NCBI GenBank assembly: GCA_015501585.1
Contig: JADNRY010000166.1
Span: 1-64,000 of the forward strand
DNA length: 64,000 nt
Origin: Rhodocollybia butyracea
Lineage: Eukaryota; Basidiomycota; Agaricomycetes; Agaricales; Omphalotaceae
Direction: 5' to 3'
This document shows, piece by piece, positions 1-10,366 of this stretch. The notes beneath the pieces were generated by a model. It made no database searches, had not been told where the DNA came from, and was given only the letters and a program-made list of their open reading frames with translations. The number at the start of each line of letters is the position of its first letter. Within the stretch, counting starts at the first letter, position 1. The translations under genes and the position numbers were made by a program.

Positions 1-1097
1 TAAGTCATCCAGTCCAACGCCAACGCCACTTTCGCTGCTTCCTTGGTAATGTTTGCCGCGGCAATGAATCGAGTAGTATCCTCAATCCAACCATTCAACA
101 TAGACGGATCATCTTTATTAAATAGTGTCGCCGTTTTTACTACGCTTAGGAAGGTACTTCGAGTTATATTCATCGAGCTCATCTTGTGTTAGCTTAATTT
201 TGTCTCCAAACAATTGCGCAACCGTAGCATTCGTTCCCGTGGGAGCTGCACCACCAGATCCGCCAGAACCACTCGAACCTCCAGCGTTTCCACTAGAGCC
301 TCCAGCGTTCCCGCTCGAACCCGAGTTGTTATTGCTTGTAGTAGTACTCATTGTAAGATTGTTTAAAATAGAAGACGAGAGTTGGTTAACTGCTGTAGCT
401 AACTGAGAGATTTCCTCGGGAATACGAGGAAGAGATGAAGATGAAGATGAAGGTTGACTAGTCAAGTTGTCTTGCACACGGGCTGGAGCACCCCTTGTAC
501 GTGAACTGGCTTGAGTAGTATCAGTGGGATCTGCTTTCGCTTTCCCTTTTAAAGACTTCTTGGCAACGTGAGTTGTTTCAGAAGTCGCACGGACTATGCT
601 TGGTTTAGATCCGCGTGAAGACGGAGTGCTAGATCCTGCTCGAGCGACAGAAAAAGGAGTCGATGTTCGGGTTCAACGCTACTATTATATCGTTCTCGAG
701 GTTTAGGTACTCTTTTACTGCGTCTTAATTCAGATGTTCCCGGATCAGGAAGTTCGCCTACTCCGGAAAGAGTTGACTCTGAATCAGGTGTATTATCCGA
801 GGGATCACTAATCTTGTGGACTAGCGAACGAAGGACAAAGAAGATGAACTCTACTAACCCAAGGACTAGGTTTGTAGTAAAATCCGATAAAATTAGATTC
901 CACCCCTCGCGGTGGGCTCCAGATATTTGGGTATTTACGTGTAGGTATGCGAAAGGTGCTATAAAACAACCTAACAAAAACACTACCGCACCTAACCAGA
1001 CTATCAATATGTAAGGGAGCGAGGGCGGGTTGTCAGAGATTCCCCGAGGGAAAGCTTTGTAATATCGGATGTACGCGCGCGACTGCTCCAGGTTCAA
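1..1097 (-). pseudogene. Gag-like ORF with N-terminal membrane segments, beginning inside the LTR; frameshifted
   Basis: The first open frame (1097-594, 167 codons, non-ATG start in this copy) has a hydrophobic helix at about residues 29-52 encoded by LTR sequence. It reads through the primer binding site (residues 59-65), has a second helix at about 76-94, and ends in an acidic/Ser-rich stretch plus a basic motif RRSKRVPKPRERY. A second frame overlapping it near 600-700 continues as Ser/Thr-rich, Gly/Asn-rich sequence (through 477-118). It reaches the window edge with a segment ending AAKVALALDWM that resembles the start of a gypsy gag helical domain. One base change near 665 would join the frames, so I read this as a single gag protein broken once. 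Membrane segments at the N-terminus of gag are unusual. Confidence 0.6.
903..921 (-). other. tRNA primer binding site of the LTR element
   Basis: On the minus strand the sequence begins TGGAGCCCACCGC two nucleotides after the LTR end. A TGG start matching a tRNA 3' CCA end is the normal form of a minus-strand primer site. The same 13 nt, with the same 2-nt spacer, follow the 5' LTR of the small element at 9064-9076. A primer tRNA ending GGTGGGCTCCA would have U73, as in eukaryotic tRNA-Cys; that identity is an inference. Confidence 0.7.
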
Positions 1098-2770
1098 GAC
1101 TGTAGCGCTAACGTGGGTAACTAAGCTTAGACAACTCTTAGAACTAAGTCGAGAGAAGCCTAGTTGGGTGTACGAGTGTACGAGGGAAACCAGATGTGTA
1201 TGTCCAAATCAATTAACCAAAACCAAAACCAATACAACGAAACTAAGATTCTCCTAGGCAAACTCTGGCTCTAGCTAGAATAGTAATCTCGAGGTTTGTC
1301 AACAACCCTAGGCAAACTCTGGCACTAGCTGCTGTGACGCCGTAAAGTCCTCGACCAAACTCTGGGCCAAGCTACGATATTGTGAGTGAACTTAATCACT
1401 AGGAACTCGTACCACAATCTTAGCGGCTCGTCTAACTTCGTGAAGAAGTCAACTAAGGAACCCTCACTCTGGAGCCGAATAATCCCTTACTAGAAGCCGT
1501 CCCTCTAAGGAAGCAACTAGATTTGAGTTGATCTGGAGTTCGAGAGAACTCTACACACTTAAATTCGATCAAGATATAAATGGGCTTTGCGAAGCGCGTG
1601 AAGTTTATTACTTTCTTAAGATAACCAAGTCAGGAGGCGTCACGCTACTGATCCCGTGGGGACGTTCTACGGAGCACTGGTCTTAGCAGTCAAGTTCAAG
1701 GGCAAGAAACTTGTCTTATTGAATAAATATATCTGGCTTATATACTGAGTAGAGAGAGTTTAATACGAAAAATAGACGAAACAGATACGGAGAGAGACGG
1801 AAAGAGAGTGGAACAGAGGAATCTGGCTCGGAAAGGAAACTCCAGCCTATATATGGTACACACGATAAAGAAATAGTCCATTCTTGGGTATATATCAGAG
1901 GTAAAATATGATTTCGTGAGGATTAACATAGTTTTAGAGTGTTTTGATCCGAGCGAGGTTTCTCCGATTACTCCACAATTCTCCGGGGTCAGGAGTACCT
2001 TTGCGCTTCATGATCACTCGCCGCCCGGTTTCCCTTGGGTGAGTTTCATTCTATTCCTCGGATAGTTCTGTCCATCCTGAGTGTGATTAACATTCTCTCG
2101 AGAAGGCCTGTTATCTAGCTTTTCCAACGACACCACTTATGATAATCTCGAGCAACTGCGCTGAGTATGTACAAGTGATTCCCGATAGTCGGCTTTAACG
2201 GATAAGACCTCCGTGTATGATTTCTAAGATCAAATGTTTTCGATTTGCCAAGGCTATTCCGGCGCGTAGCTTTCCGTAGGACCGCTAAGTATGTTTCTAC
2301 CGTCCTCACGGTTACGACCGGTGCCGCGAATAGACCTCTACGGTTTCCCTCGGGATTGTTCTGGTCCACTGTTACGGACTGTAAAGTCCACATCTTAACA
2401 TAGCTCGTTGGGGGTCTTAGTGTGAGGGATGCCTTCCCTCATAATTCCTTCCCTCGAGTAACGCGTTGGCTTAGTACTTATCCCGCTTCGAGATGTCCTG
2501 TAGTTTAGAGAGTCTACACTCTTTGGTATAACTAGATTGACAATCTAGCGTTACATCTCCGGGCAGCCCAGGTATCCTCGCTAGCTTGGCTCTAGGCTAC
2601 GCTTGTGGGCGTACCTTCACGGCTCGCTGAGTATTATTGTTAAGTTCTTTGCCTCGGCAACAGCTATCACGCTCGGGCTCCGTATAACTCTCTTATTGCA
2701 TTGTATAACACGTACAAAGCGTCAAAATGTACGGTTACACGCCTTAGGCCGATTTTAGGCCTAATATCGG
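924..2770 (-). repeat. Long LTR, copy 1 (about 1.85 kb, internally deleted)
   Basis: Near-identical to 3121-5400 over most of its length. Relative to that copy it lacks roughly 400 bp, with the gap at about 1560-1610. The element-sense 3' end is at 924, followed by TC and the primer binding site. The last ~170 bp encode an open frame with a hydrophobic helix that continues into gag. The LTR is rich in degenerate repeats of the type CAAACTCTGG(C/G). Confidence 0.75.
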
Positions 2771-3120
2771 TCCGACTTTATTGTCTTTATTTAACAATTA
2801 GGTCACTTGTATATAAGCTAGGTACTTTGTACTATTGTTCCTCAGCCAAAAATCACGAGTTACACAAATTACACAAGTTATCATACTTTTCCAAGCTTTC
2901 CTTTAAGTCCTTTCTTTGTTCCTTATACTCGCCGTTCTGTCCGATACCGGCCTACTCGGCTCGGTCCTTACCTCGGACATACCTCGGACTATTCTCACGC
3001 CTATACCTCGGTCCGATCTCGGCGATTCCTCGCACTTTACTTCCTCTCCTTCTGGGACAACCTTGGTGGTGTGTTGGGGGTGTTGCTAATAGCTTCACCG
3101 AAGTCCCACCTTTTCCTCGG
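2771..3120. other. Spacer between the two LTR copies, no gene seen
   Basis: This stretch is pyrimidine-rich with many CCTCGG/CTCGG words and no credible ORF of its own. It has no counterpart beside the second LTR copy. It could be outer LTR sequence missing from copy 2, or flanking DNA. Confidence 0.5.
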
Positions 3121-5400
3121 TATTTGGGTATTTACGTGTAGGTATGCGAAAGGTGCTATAAAACAACCTAACAAAAACACTACCGCACCTAACCAGACTA
3201 TCAATATGTAAGGGAGCGAGGGCGGGTTGTCAGAGATTCCCCGAGGGAAAGTCTTGTAATATCGGATGTATGCGCGCGACTGCTCCAGGTTCAAGACTGT
3301 AGCGCTAACGTGGGCAACTAAGCTTGGACAACTCTTAGAACTGAGTCGAGGGAAGCCCAGCTGGGTGTACATATGTACAAGGGAACGTCGGGATGTCCGA
3401 ATCAATATAACCAAACCAAAACCAATAATGTGTATGTGTCCAAAACCAAATAATCAAAACCAAAACCAATACAACGAAACTAAGATTCTCCTAGGCAAAC
3501 TCTGGCTCTAGCTAGAATAGTAATCTCGAGGTTTGTCAACAACCCTAGGCAAACTCTGGCACTAGCTGCTGTGACGCCATAAGGTCCTCGACCAAACTCT
3601 GGGCCAAGCTACAATATTGTGAGTGAACTTAATCACTAGGAACTCGTACCACAATCTTAGTGGCTCGCCTAACTTCACAGGGAAGTCGACTAAGGAACCC
3701 TCACTCTGGAGCCAAATAATTCCTTACTAGAAACTGTCCCCTCTAAGGAAGCAACTAGATTTAAGGTTGATCTGGAGTTCGAGGGAACTCACACGCTCAA
3801 GACTCGATCACATTCTCAAGTGGGCCAAAGGAAGTTTGTGAAATTCTATTACAGGCCAAATTCCGCCGAGCAAGTAATATGACAGTAAATCAAACTCCTT
3901 GAAGAAACTATCAGTCACTCCGCGGTAAAGCGTCGAGACTGGCTAACAACTTCGTGAAGCAACTAACACTTCTCCGCGGGAACACATAGAGAGGTGACCA
4001 GCTACTTACTAGGTGAAGAAACTAACAACCAACTCGTAGTTAAGTAGAGAAGCGTCACGCTACTAGTCCCAAGGACGTTCTACGGAGCTCACTTCCTAAC
4101 ATACAAATCGAGGGAAAGATCCTCTGAGGTGAAGGAACACAACCAATCTCGTACAGGGGAGGTGGCAAGTAACTTCGTGAAGTTTATTACTTTCTAAAGA
4201 TAACCAAGGCAGGAGGCGTCACGCTACTAGTCCCGAGGGGACGTTCTACGGAGCACTGGTCTTAGCAGTCAAGTCGAGGGCAAGAAACTTTGAGGTGAAG
4301 GAACACAACCAATCTCGTACAGGGGAGGTGGCAAGTAACTTGTCTTATTGAATAAATATATCTGGCTTATATACTGAGTAGAGAGAGTTTAATACGAAAA
4401 ATAGATGAAACAGATACAGAGAGAGACGGAAAGAGAGTGGAACAGAGGAATCTGGCTCGGAAAGGAAACTCCAGCCTATATATGGTACACACAATAAAGA
4501 AATAGTCCATTCTTGGGTATATATCAGAGGTAAAATATGATTTCGTGAGGATTAACATAGTTTTAGAGTGTTTTGATCCGAGCGAGGTTTCTCCAATTAC
4601 TCCACAATTCTCCGGGGTCAGGAGTACCTTTACGCTTCATGATCACTCGCCGCCCGGTTTCCCTTGGGTGAGTTTCATTCTATTCCTTGGATAGTTCTGT
4701 CCATCCTGAGTGTGATTAACATTCTCTCGAGAAGACCTGTTATCTAGCTTTCCAACGACACCACTTATGATAATCTCGAGCAACTGCGCTGAGTATGTAC
4801 AAGTGATTCCCGATAGTCGGCTTTAACGGATAAGACCTTCCGTGTATGATTTCTAAGATCAAATGTTTCGATTTGCCAAGGCTATCCCGGCGCGTAGCTT
4901 TCTGTAGGACCGCTAAGCATGTTTCTACCGTCCTCACGGTTACGACCGGTGCCGCGAATAGATCTTTACGGTTTTCCTCGGGATCGTTCTGGTCCATTGT
5001 TACGGACTGTAAAGTCCACATCTTAACATAGCTCGTTGGGGGTCTTAGTGCGAGGGATGCCTTCCCTCATAATTCCTTCCCTCGAGTAACGCGTTGGCTT
5101 AGTACTTATCCCGCTTTGAGATGTCCTGTAGTTTAGAGAGTATGCACTCTTGGGTATAACTAGATTGACGATCTAGCGTTACATCTCCGGGCAGCCCAGG
5201 TATCCTCGCTAGCTTGGCTCTAGGCTACACTTGTGGGCGTACCTTCACGGCTCGCTGAGTATTATTGTTAAGTTCTTTGCCTCGGCAACAGCTATCACGC
5301 TCGGGCTCCGTATAACTCTCTTATTGCATTGTATAACACATACAAAGTGTCAAAATGTACGGTTACACGCCTTAGGCCAATTTTAGGCCTAATATCGGCC
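3121..5400 (-). repeat. Long LTR, copy 2 (about 2.28 kb), solo or truncated element
   Basis: Same family as copy 1 but longer. The element-sense 3' end at 3121 is not followed by a primer site, so this is a solo LTR or an element fragment. It contains an internal duplication: a segment starting GAGGTGAAGGAACACAACC occurs at about 4120 and again at about 4287, and a segment containing GCGTCACGCTACTAGTCCC occurs at about 4053 and 4218. The embedded membrane-helix frame is present (3414-3037), with an ATG available at 3372 and a different C-terminus because the flank differs. Confidence 0.72.
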
Positions 5401-6070
5401 TTGTAGTCTACTCCGGATATTCTTCCCACGATTCTGATCTTGCCTTTCGGCCCTACATCGGCTCCGCTTCCATTCCGGTCTAGGTTGCACGACCTTGTCA
5501 TTCACTCTCATCACTAAAGCCAAGACCAGCGAGACTCTTCTTCTGATGGCATGGAAAGCCTCTTGCTTATTGTATACATCATTGAGACCCCTCACCTTTC
5601 AGAGCAAAAACAGATCTGGCACAAATGTAATGAGAAACTAAGCCTTCATGGTCTCAAACAATGAATTTGAAGAAAGCAATGTTGAGGAATCAGAGGAGGA
5701 GCAAGAAGCTTCACCCTTGAGAGATGACAATAGGGAGGCTCTAGCCAACATGATGGGAAGCCCTGGAGGAAGAAAGACTTCTAACCCTTCATCCAATAAT
5801 AGAAATCCCCATCCAGCCTGGCCATCCAAACCTCCCTTTGAAAGGGATGACTCAGTGGTCAGCAATTGTCAACCGCCAGTGTTATGACTCGATCAATAGT
5901 CTTGTCCAAACCTTCACAGTATGTAACTCAGTGGTAACAATGATAAGAGAAATTAATGGAGATTATAGAGCAAGCCTTTCCATTTGATGAAACCGCTAGG
6001 CAAAAAATATATACTCAAACAACTAGGCTCAAGTAAAGTTAGTAACTAGTTTGTAATACAAAACTCACAG
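5401..6070. other. Degenerate retroelement flank, no intact gene
   Basis: A plus-strand open frame from about 5648 to 5887 is acidic and then Ser/Pro/Asn-rich, like a gag N-terminal linker, but has no diagnostic motif. Minus-strand frames at 5595-5295 are equally unplaced. I see no promoter or RNA gene. Confidence 0.35.
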
Positions 6071-6073
6071 AAG

Positions 6074-6388
6074 TTATTATTTGGAGATAGCTCAACAAAT
6101 AATAATAAGATTACCCTCGGAGATGGCTCAACAAGCAGTAATATGAATCAGAACTAATACTCGGAGATGGCTCAACAAGTAGTAGTGAGTGTAGTGTCTA
6201 ATACTTGGAGATAGCTCAACAAGTAATAGGAAGTTGCAACTCAGAGATAGCTCAACAAGTGGCAATTAAGGAAGTATTCACTAGGAGATAGCTCAACAGG
6301 TGAATATTAGTGGATACAACTTGGAGTTAGCTCAACAAGATGTATAAATGTGTATTGTAACTTGGAGATAGCTCAACAAGATACAATG
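6074..6388 (+). repeat. Array of eight imperfect hairpins with constant tips and covarying stems
   Basis: A near-constant tip GAGATAGCTCAA (variants GAGATGG, GAGTTAG) starts at 6084, 6120, 6164, 6208, 6244, 6285, 6324 and 6365, a spacing of 36-44 nt. Within the tip GAG can pair with CTC. The flanking arms differ between units yet remain complementary to each other. Unit 1 has a perfect 10-bp stem (6074-6083 with 6096-6105), unit 4 pairs about 10 of 11, unit 6 about 11 of 12 counting wobble, and unit 8 about 11 of 12; unit 2 needs a bulge and unit 5 is weakest. Stop codons in all frames argue against coding. It lies upstream of the degenerate gag-pol. Confidence 0.85.
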
Positions 6389-6518
6389 AGTTGGTCTGGT
6401 GATTCACACAAGTGATAACAGCAAACAAGTGGGGGTTTGGATTTAAGAAAAATAATACATCTACTGTACATTGGTAAATCTAGCCTTCTTATATACTGTT
6501 CAATATGTACTACTTAGG

Positions 6519-6745
6519 AAATGCTGCGGAATGACTAGTTTTGAGTCATAACTGCGGAAATGCTGTGGATCAGTCAGCCTGACTGTGGAATGCTGTGCAA
6601 TGATTGATATTGAGTCATTGATGTAAGGCGGCTGTGCAATGATTGATATCGAGTCATTGATGTAAGGAGGCTGTGCACTGATTGATGTTGAGTCATTGAT
6701 ATGGACATCAAAGATGGCTGTGCATGATTGATGTGGGCTGTTCAT
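6519..6745 (+). repeat. Tandem degenerate repeat of about 39 bp, each unit with an internal inverted repeat
   Basis: Units beginning CTGTGCA start at 6593, 6632 and 6671 (period 39), with a shorter one at 6718. Each of the first two contains CAATGA...TCATTG arms. Earlier related segments carry different arms, ATGACT/AGTCAT (6531-6536 with 6544-6549) and CAGTCA/TGACTG (6571-6576 with 6580-6585). No coding potential beyond fortuitous frames. Confidence 0.75.
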
Positions 6746-6960
6746 GTGAAACACAAGGACAATAATGAGTCAATGTCATGATAGGCTATGTAACTGTTTC
6801 CAAAGCAAAGTGCCGCAATGTTTCCAGCAGTATCCGAGAAGAAAAGAGGTAATGAGTGTAAGTATAGTGGGATAAGTAGAAATATTAATGAGTGGGAGAT
6901 GGTTAATAACAGAAAAAAGGTGGGGGCATAGGATTTGGATATGGGTCATAACAGCCAGGT

Positions 6961-7760
6961 TCTTGTTACATCTGTTCATGGCCAAAACACTTTGCCAGAG
7001 ACTGTTGACATTATGGGAGATGGCTATCATTAAGAGAAACTAATAGGGTTAACATAGGAGTTTTGGAAGTTGAAATACAAGAACAGGATTGTTTGTATTC
7101 AGTAGCGTTAGCTGAATCCCATTCAGTTTCTCTTTTGTCCCATGAAACCCTTCAAGATTGTCTGGCGCTACATCTGGGGGGAATACCCAAGTCTGAGAGT
7201 GCTATTCTAGCACCTCAACTTATACCAGAACAAGGTCATAGTGTGCTTCTTGCACATGTCCATGAGACATCAAGAAGCAGCCTCTCACCCCTTCCTTCCT
7301 TACTCATCCCTCCAAGTGAGAGCACTACTCTAGCACCTCATCATGACTTGAGATATACACATAGTGTGTTTCTCGCACATGTCCACAATGAAGGGATAGC
7401 AGATAGTGCTCTTCTAGCACATCCACAATCCCCTCCGTATAATCAAGAGAACCGGAATTATAGAAGGTTCATTAAACACAAAGGGAAAGGGAAAGACAAC
7501 AAGCATTCCCATCAAAGAGTCAGGTCAAGGTCAGAGTCAAGGAAGGGGTGGCCTATAAAAACCTTTGAACACTATATGCAAAGAAGTTGACAGAATAATG
7601 GTGGAAAGAGCCATTAAAGTCAGCGCTCTTCCGGAAGTGATGCATTCTCTGGGAACAAGAGCTCTCCACATGAAAGCCAAGCTATGTTCATTGAACCATC
7701 AAGGGATTGAAGTGCGTCTTGACTCAGGTGCGGACATAACTCTCATATCAGAGGATCAGT
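6961..7760 (+). pseudogene. Gypsy-type gag-pol remnant: zinc knuckle, linker, start of protease
   Basis: At 6964-7005 the plus strand encodes a CX2CX4HX4C zinc knuckle (CYICSWPKHFARDC), typical of gag nucleocapsid, followed at once by TGA. The same frame stays open to 7590. That part has an approximately 55-residue internal repeat (LAP...HSV(L/F)LAHVH) and a Lys/Arg/Ser-rich tail. The protease begins in the +1 frame (from about 7565) with the active-site motif LDSGADITLISE; Asp is at about 7721. The coding sequence is interrupted at 7760 by the small LTR element and resumes at 9321. The upstream gag body is not recognisable. Confidence 0.75.
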
Positions 7761-7997
7761 GAGATACTTCAATTGAGTTTGCACTCGTATTGAAGAATCG
7801 AGTTCAACGGGGGATCTGCCTGTGATTTGGTCAGTCCCTACTCGTCTCTGGGAGGTATCTCCGAGGTACTGAAGTAGTGGTGGTGGTTGGGAAGAAAGAG
7901 ATCTCCTTTGTCTCAGTATGAGTACATAGATTATATACTGTAAAGATACTTAGATAATATGACGAGTTTTGTGTGTAGACGCGCATGAAGCTCGACA
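7760..7997 (-). repeat. 3' LTR of the TRIM-like element
   Basis: 238 bp, TG...CA on both strands, apparently identical to 9079-9316. Preceded on the minus strand by the polypurine tract at 8010-7998. Confidence 0.92.
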
Positions 7998-8010
7998 TCC
8001 CCTCTCTACT
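7998..8010 (-). other. Polypurine tract of the TRIM-like element
   Basis: Minus-strand AGTAGAGAGGGGA directly abuts the 3' LTR start (TGTCGAGC). This is the expected site for plus-strand priming and fixes the element's orientation. Confidence 0.8.
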
Positions 8011-9063
8011 TTAAAAAAGGAAGAAAGGGTAAGGGAAAGGGAAAGAAGAAACAAAGAAGTGAACACCAATACAAAGATATGGGTGCTCAGCATCGATGAA
8101 TGGAAAGATAAAGGAATGTGAATGGACTAATAAATTGAACACACTTTGTATCGAGGCGGTGAAGATGCTGAAGGCATAATGGACATGTAGAAATGACTTG
8201 TGGACTGGACCAGAGCTTATAGACATAGCTCGTTGGACAGGGAGGGAACTGATAAATCATGACCTTGGGATCGGAAGGTCCCGACTGTGATAACCGAAGC
8301 TTATCGACAAAGCTTATCGGATAGGAAGGAAACTGATAAAATACGGGCTCAGGATTGGAAGGTCCCGACTCGTGGCACCTTTCCGAAGTCATCAAACGGA
8401 CATAGGAGACGGAAAATACGGTGCGGTGTCCTCTTGATCTTCAAGAGATACGACACACCCAGGACAGTAGAGATAGATTGGAATGGCTATTGCGCAACGC
8501 GAGCCAGAGATTAATGGACGGGAAGAGTGTTGCCAAGATAAACATGTGAATAATCGATTAAAGAATTGACGAAATGATGAATCGACGCAGCCTAGCTGTC
8601 GATGATTGCAAAGCAATTGTCAAAATGGTGACCAACATGATAACGAGAAGGTGATCCTTGAGAATTCTGTGTCGAGATCATCCTCCAGATGGAAAATACC
8701 AGTATTGAGAATGATATGATCATCAGATCTCGGTCATGCCAAATCTCGTGAAACCCATTGAGCAAGATCAAGACAAGCTCAAAATCAAGACGAGCACCCA
8801 TCCCAGCAACACGTTCCCTTCTCGAAATGACGGCGAGGGCGGCGGGATGAAGGAGCAGCAATAGGGGCTTGCTGAAAAGCGACGCACTCAACATATGAGA
8901 CAGTCGCCCGATGAAGTCAGCAAGTGATTGATCATGGACGTTGAATGTATTTGCAAATGAATTTATAAAGTTAATGAACGTGAGTGAAGTTTGACAGCGA
9001 TGTCGGAGTAGTCCGAGAGGAATGAAATAGGGGTATTGACAATCTGCCTTGGATCCCCCTCAG

Positions 9064-9076
9064 GCGGTGGGCTCCA
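9064..9076 (-). other. Primer binding site of the TRIM-like element
   Basis: Minus-strand TGGAGCCCACCGC, 2 nt after the 5' LTR, the same 13 nt as in the large element at 909-921. The sequence beyond the 13 nt differs between the two elements. Confidence 0.8.
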
Positions 9077-9078
9077 GA

Positions 9079-9316
9079 TGAGATACTTCAATTGAGTTTG
9101 CACTCGTATTGAAGAATCGAGTTCAACGGGGGATCTGCCTGTGATTTGGTCAGTCCCTACTCGTCTCTGGGAGGTATCTCCGAGGTACTGAAGTAGTGGT
9201 GGTGGTTGGGAAGAAAGAGATCTCCTTTGTCTCAGTATGAGTACATAGATTATATACTGTAAAGATACTTAGATAATATGACGAGTTTTGTGTGTAGACG
9301 CGCATGAAGCTCGACA
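9079..9316 (-). repeat. 5' LTR of the TRIM-like element
   Basis: 238 bp, identical by eye to 7760-7997, followed on the minus strand by a 2-nt spacer and the primer binding site. Confidence 0.92.
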
Positions 9317-9320
9317 TCAG

Positions 9321-10056
9321 TGGAAAGCTCTACCAGAATTGGGAAATCTGAAACCGGACTAAGGATAAGTTTATACCACCTCACCGGGCAAGCAAAAGTA
9401 TTGGGATATGTGGTATTTCCAATGTTTGTGGAATCATTCAAAGGGACAATAATCCAATTCAACACCAAGGCATATGTCATATGCAATATGAAGGTACCTC
9501 TCCTTCTGGGAGAAGATTTTCAGACTTCATACGAGCTAGGCATATCACGGAACCAATCAGGATCTTCTGTAGTGTCCTTGGGAAGATCAGGGAGAACAAT
9601 CCCAGCCTTGACTTTGCATTAATATGCAGACTTTGCGCTTAGGCTTGTAGCCATATATTTTGACAATGTATATGCACTATACATACAATAAGAGGGTTAT
9701 ACAGAGCACAAACATGATAACTGTAGCTAAGGCTTAGTATCTCAGCAATAATACTCATTTAGTCATGATGATACACCCACAAGCGTAGTCTGATTCTAAA
9801 CTAGTGAGGATACTTGAGGTGCCCAGAGACATCAACACTAGATTGTCAGTCTAGTTTCTACCCTCCCCAATGTATACACAAATCCACATACTTGGATGTC
9901 TCAAAGTGGGATGAGTACTGGCGGCGGTGTTACCCAGGGAAGGCATCAGAAAGGGAATGCAATCCTTGTACTGCGTTAGCAGAAAGACGGACACCGGAGG
10001 ATAAAATCTACAATCACCTTATGGACTGGAAGGAAGATCTTAACATGTTACAATGA
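9321..10056 (+). pseudogene. Gypsy-type protease C-terminal half and pol linker (degenerate)
   Basis: The frame from 9321 to 9621 continues the protease cut at 7759: a beta-rich stretch, then VPLLLGEDFQTSYEL, the usual C-terminal protease motif of fungal gypsy pol. The region 9622-9813 has several stops. An open frame at 9814-10056 may be the linker that normally precedes RT, but no RT motif follows. The copy is therefore truncated near 10,060. Confidence 0.7.
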
Positions 10057-10366
10057 CTAGTCAGGTTGCAATGCAGCACAGCCGCTAGATGATTAAGCTA
10101 GGCAAATTTGATATTTGATTATTGGCCGACTATTGACTAGGAAAGCCCTACTGCAATAAACCTGATGATCTTACAGTGGATAGGGCATTGCCAAGCTGAA
10201 GCTCTGACGGTCCAAAAGCTCTGAGCATTGTGCTAGCGCACATAACTCTGGGATTCTTGGTATCTACTCAAGAGTCAATCAAACACCATAACTGGGCATT
10301 TGTTTATTATTATATTCTATCTGATAAAGTTTGGATTGGTGTAATAGAAGCTTTGTAACAGCTTTT

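Larger units (their letters stand above)
1..2770 (-). mobile_element. Ty3/gypsy-type LTR retrotransposon, 5' portion (continues off the left edge)
   Basis: On the minus strand the order is long LTR (about 2770 to 924), a 2-nt spacer, a primer binding site (921-903) and then gag coding sequence running off position 1. The LTR call rests on a second copy at 3121-5400 whose similarity stops exactly at the base before the spacer and primer binding site. No protease, RT or integrase is in the window, so the superfamily is inferred from the gag type and the layout. The outer (5') LTR end was not resolved: similarity to the second copy fades near 2770 and no clear TG end or target-site duplication was found. 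Confidence 0.7.
7760..9316 (-). mobile_element. Young non-autonomous LTR retrotransposon (TRIM-like, 1,557 bp)
   Basis: Two 238-bp direct repeats, by eye identical, bound a 1,081-bp interior. Both begin TG and end CA, and the element is flanked by TCAG (7756-7759 and 9317-9320; the match could be counted as 5 bp, ATCAG). On the minus strand a primer binding site sits 2 nt after the 5' LTR, and a purine tract immediately precedes the 3' LTR. The interior has no gag or pol motif. It holds a duplicated segment of about 80 bp ending GGAAGGTCCCGACT (about 8212-8290 and 8303-8375). It splits the protease of an older gypsy copy, whose reading resumes across the site. Confidence 0.92.

Noticed and set aside
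5648..5887. Plus-strand acidic ORF considered as an independent gene
   Set aside because: Short, no ATG-linked promoter context, composition like retroelement gag linkers, and embedded in repeat debris.
6084..6376. Tip sequence ATAGCTCAACAAG considered as a tRNA A-box (tRNA-derived repeat)
   Set aside because: It resembles the D-arm start by chance length, but no B-box, anticodon arm or CCA-proximal structure follows within the unit, and the spacing (about 40 nt) is too short.
6074..6388. CRISPR-like array
   Set aside because: Regular spacing with a constant core suggested it, but the variable parts are self-complementary to each other and the genome is fungal; no cas genes.
8087..8894. Minus-strand ORFs inside the TRIM-like element (for example 8894-8592)
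   Set aside because: No gag, pol or other motif; one overlaps an internal tandem duplication. Treated as non-coding interior.
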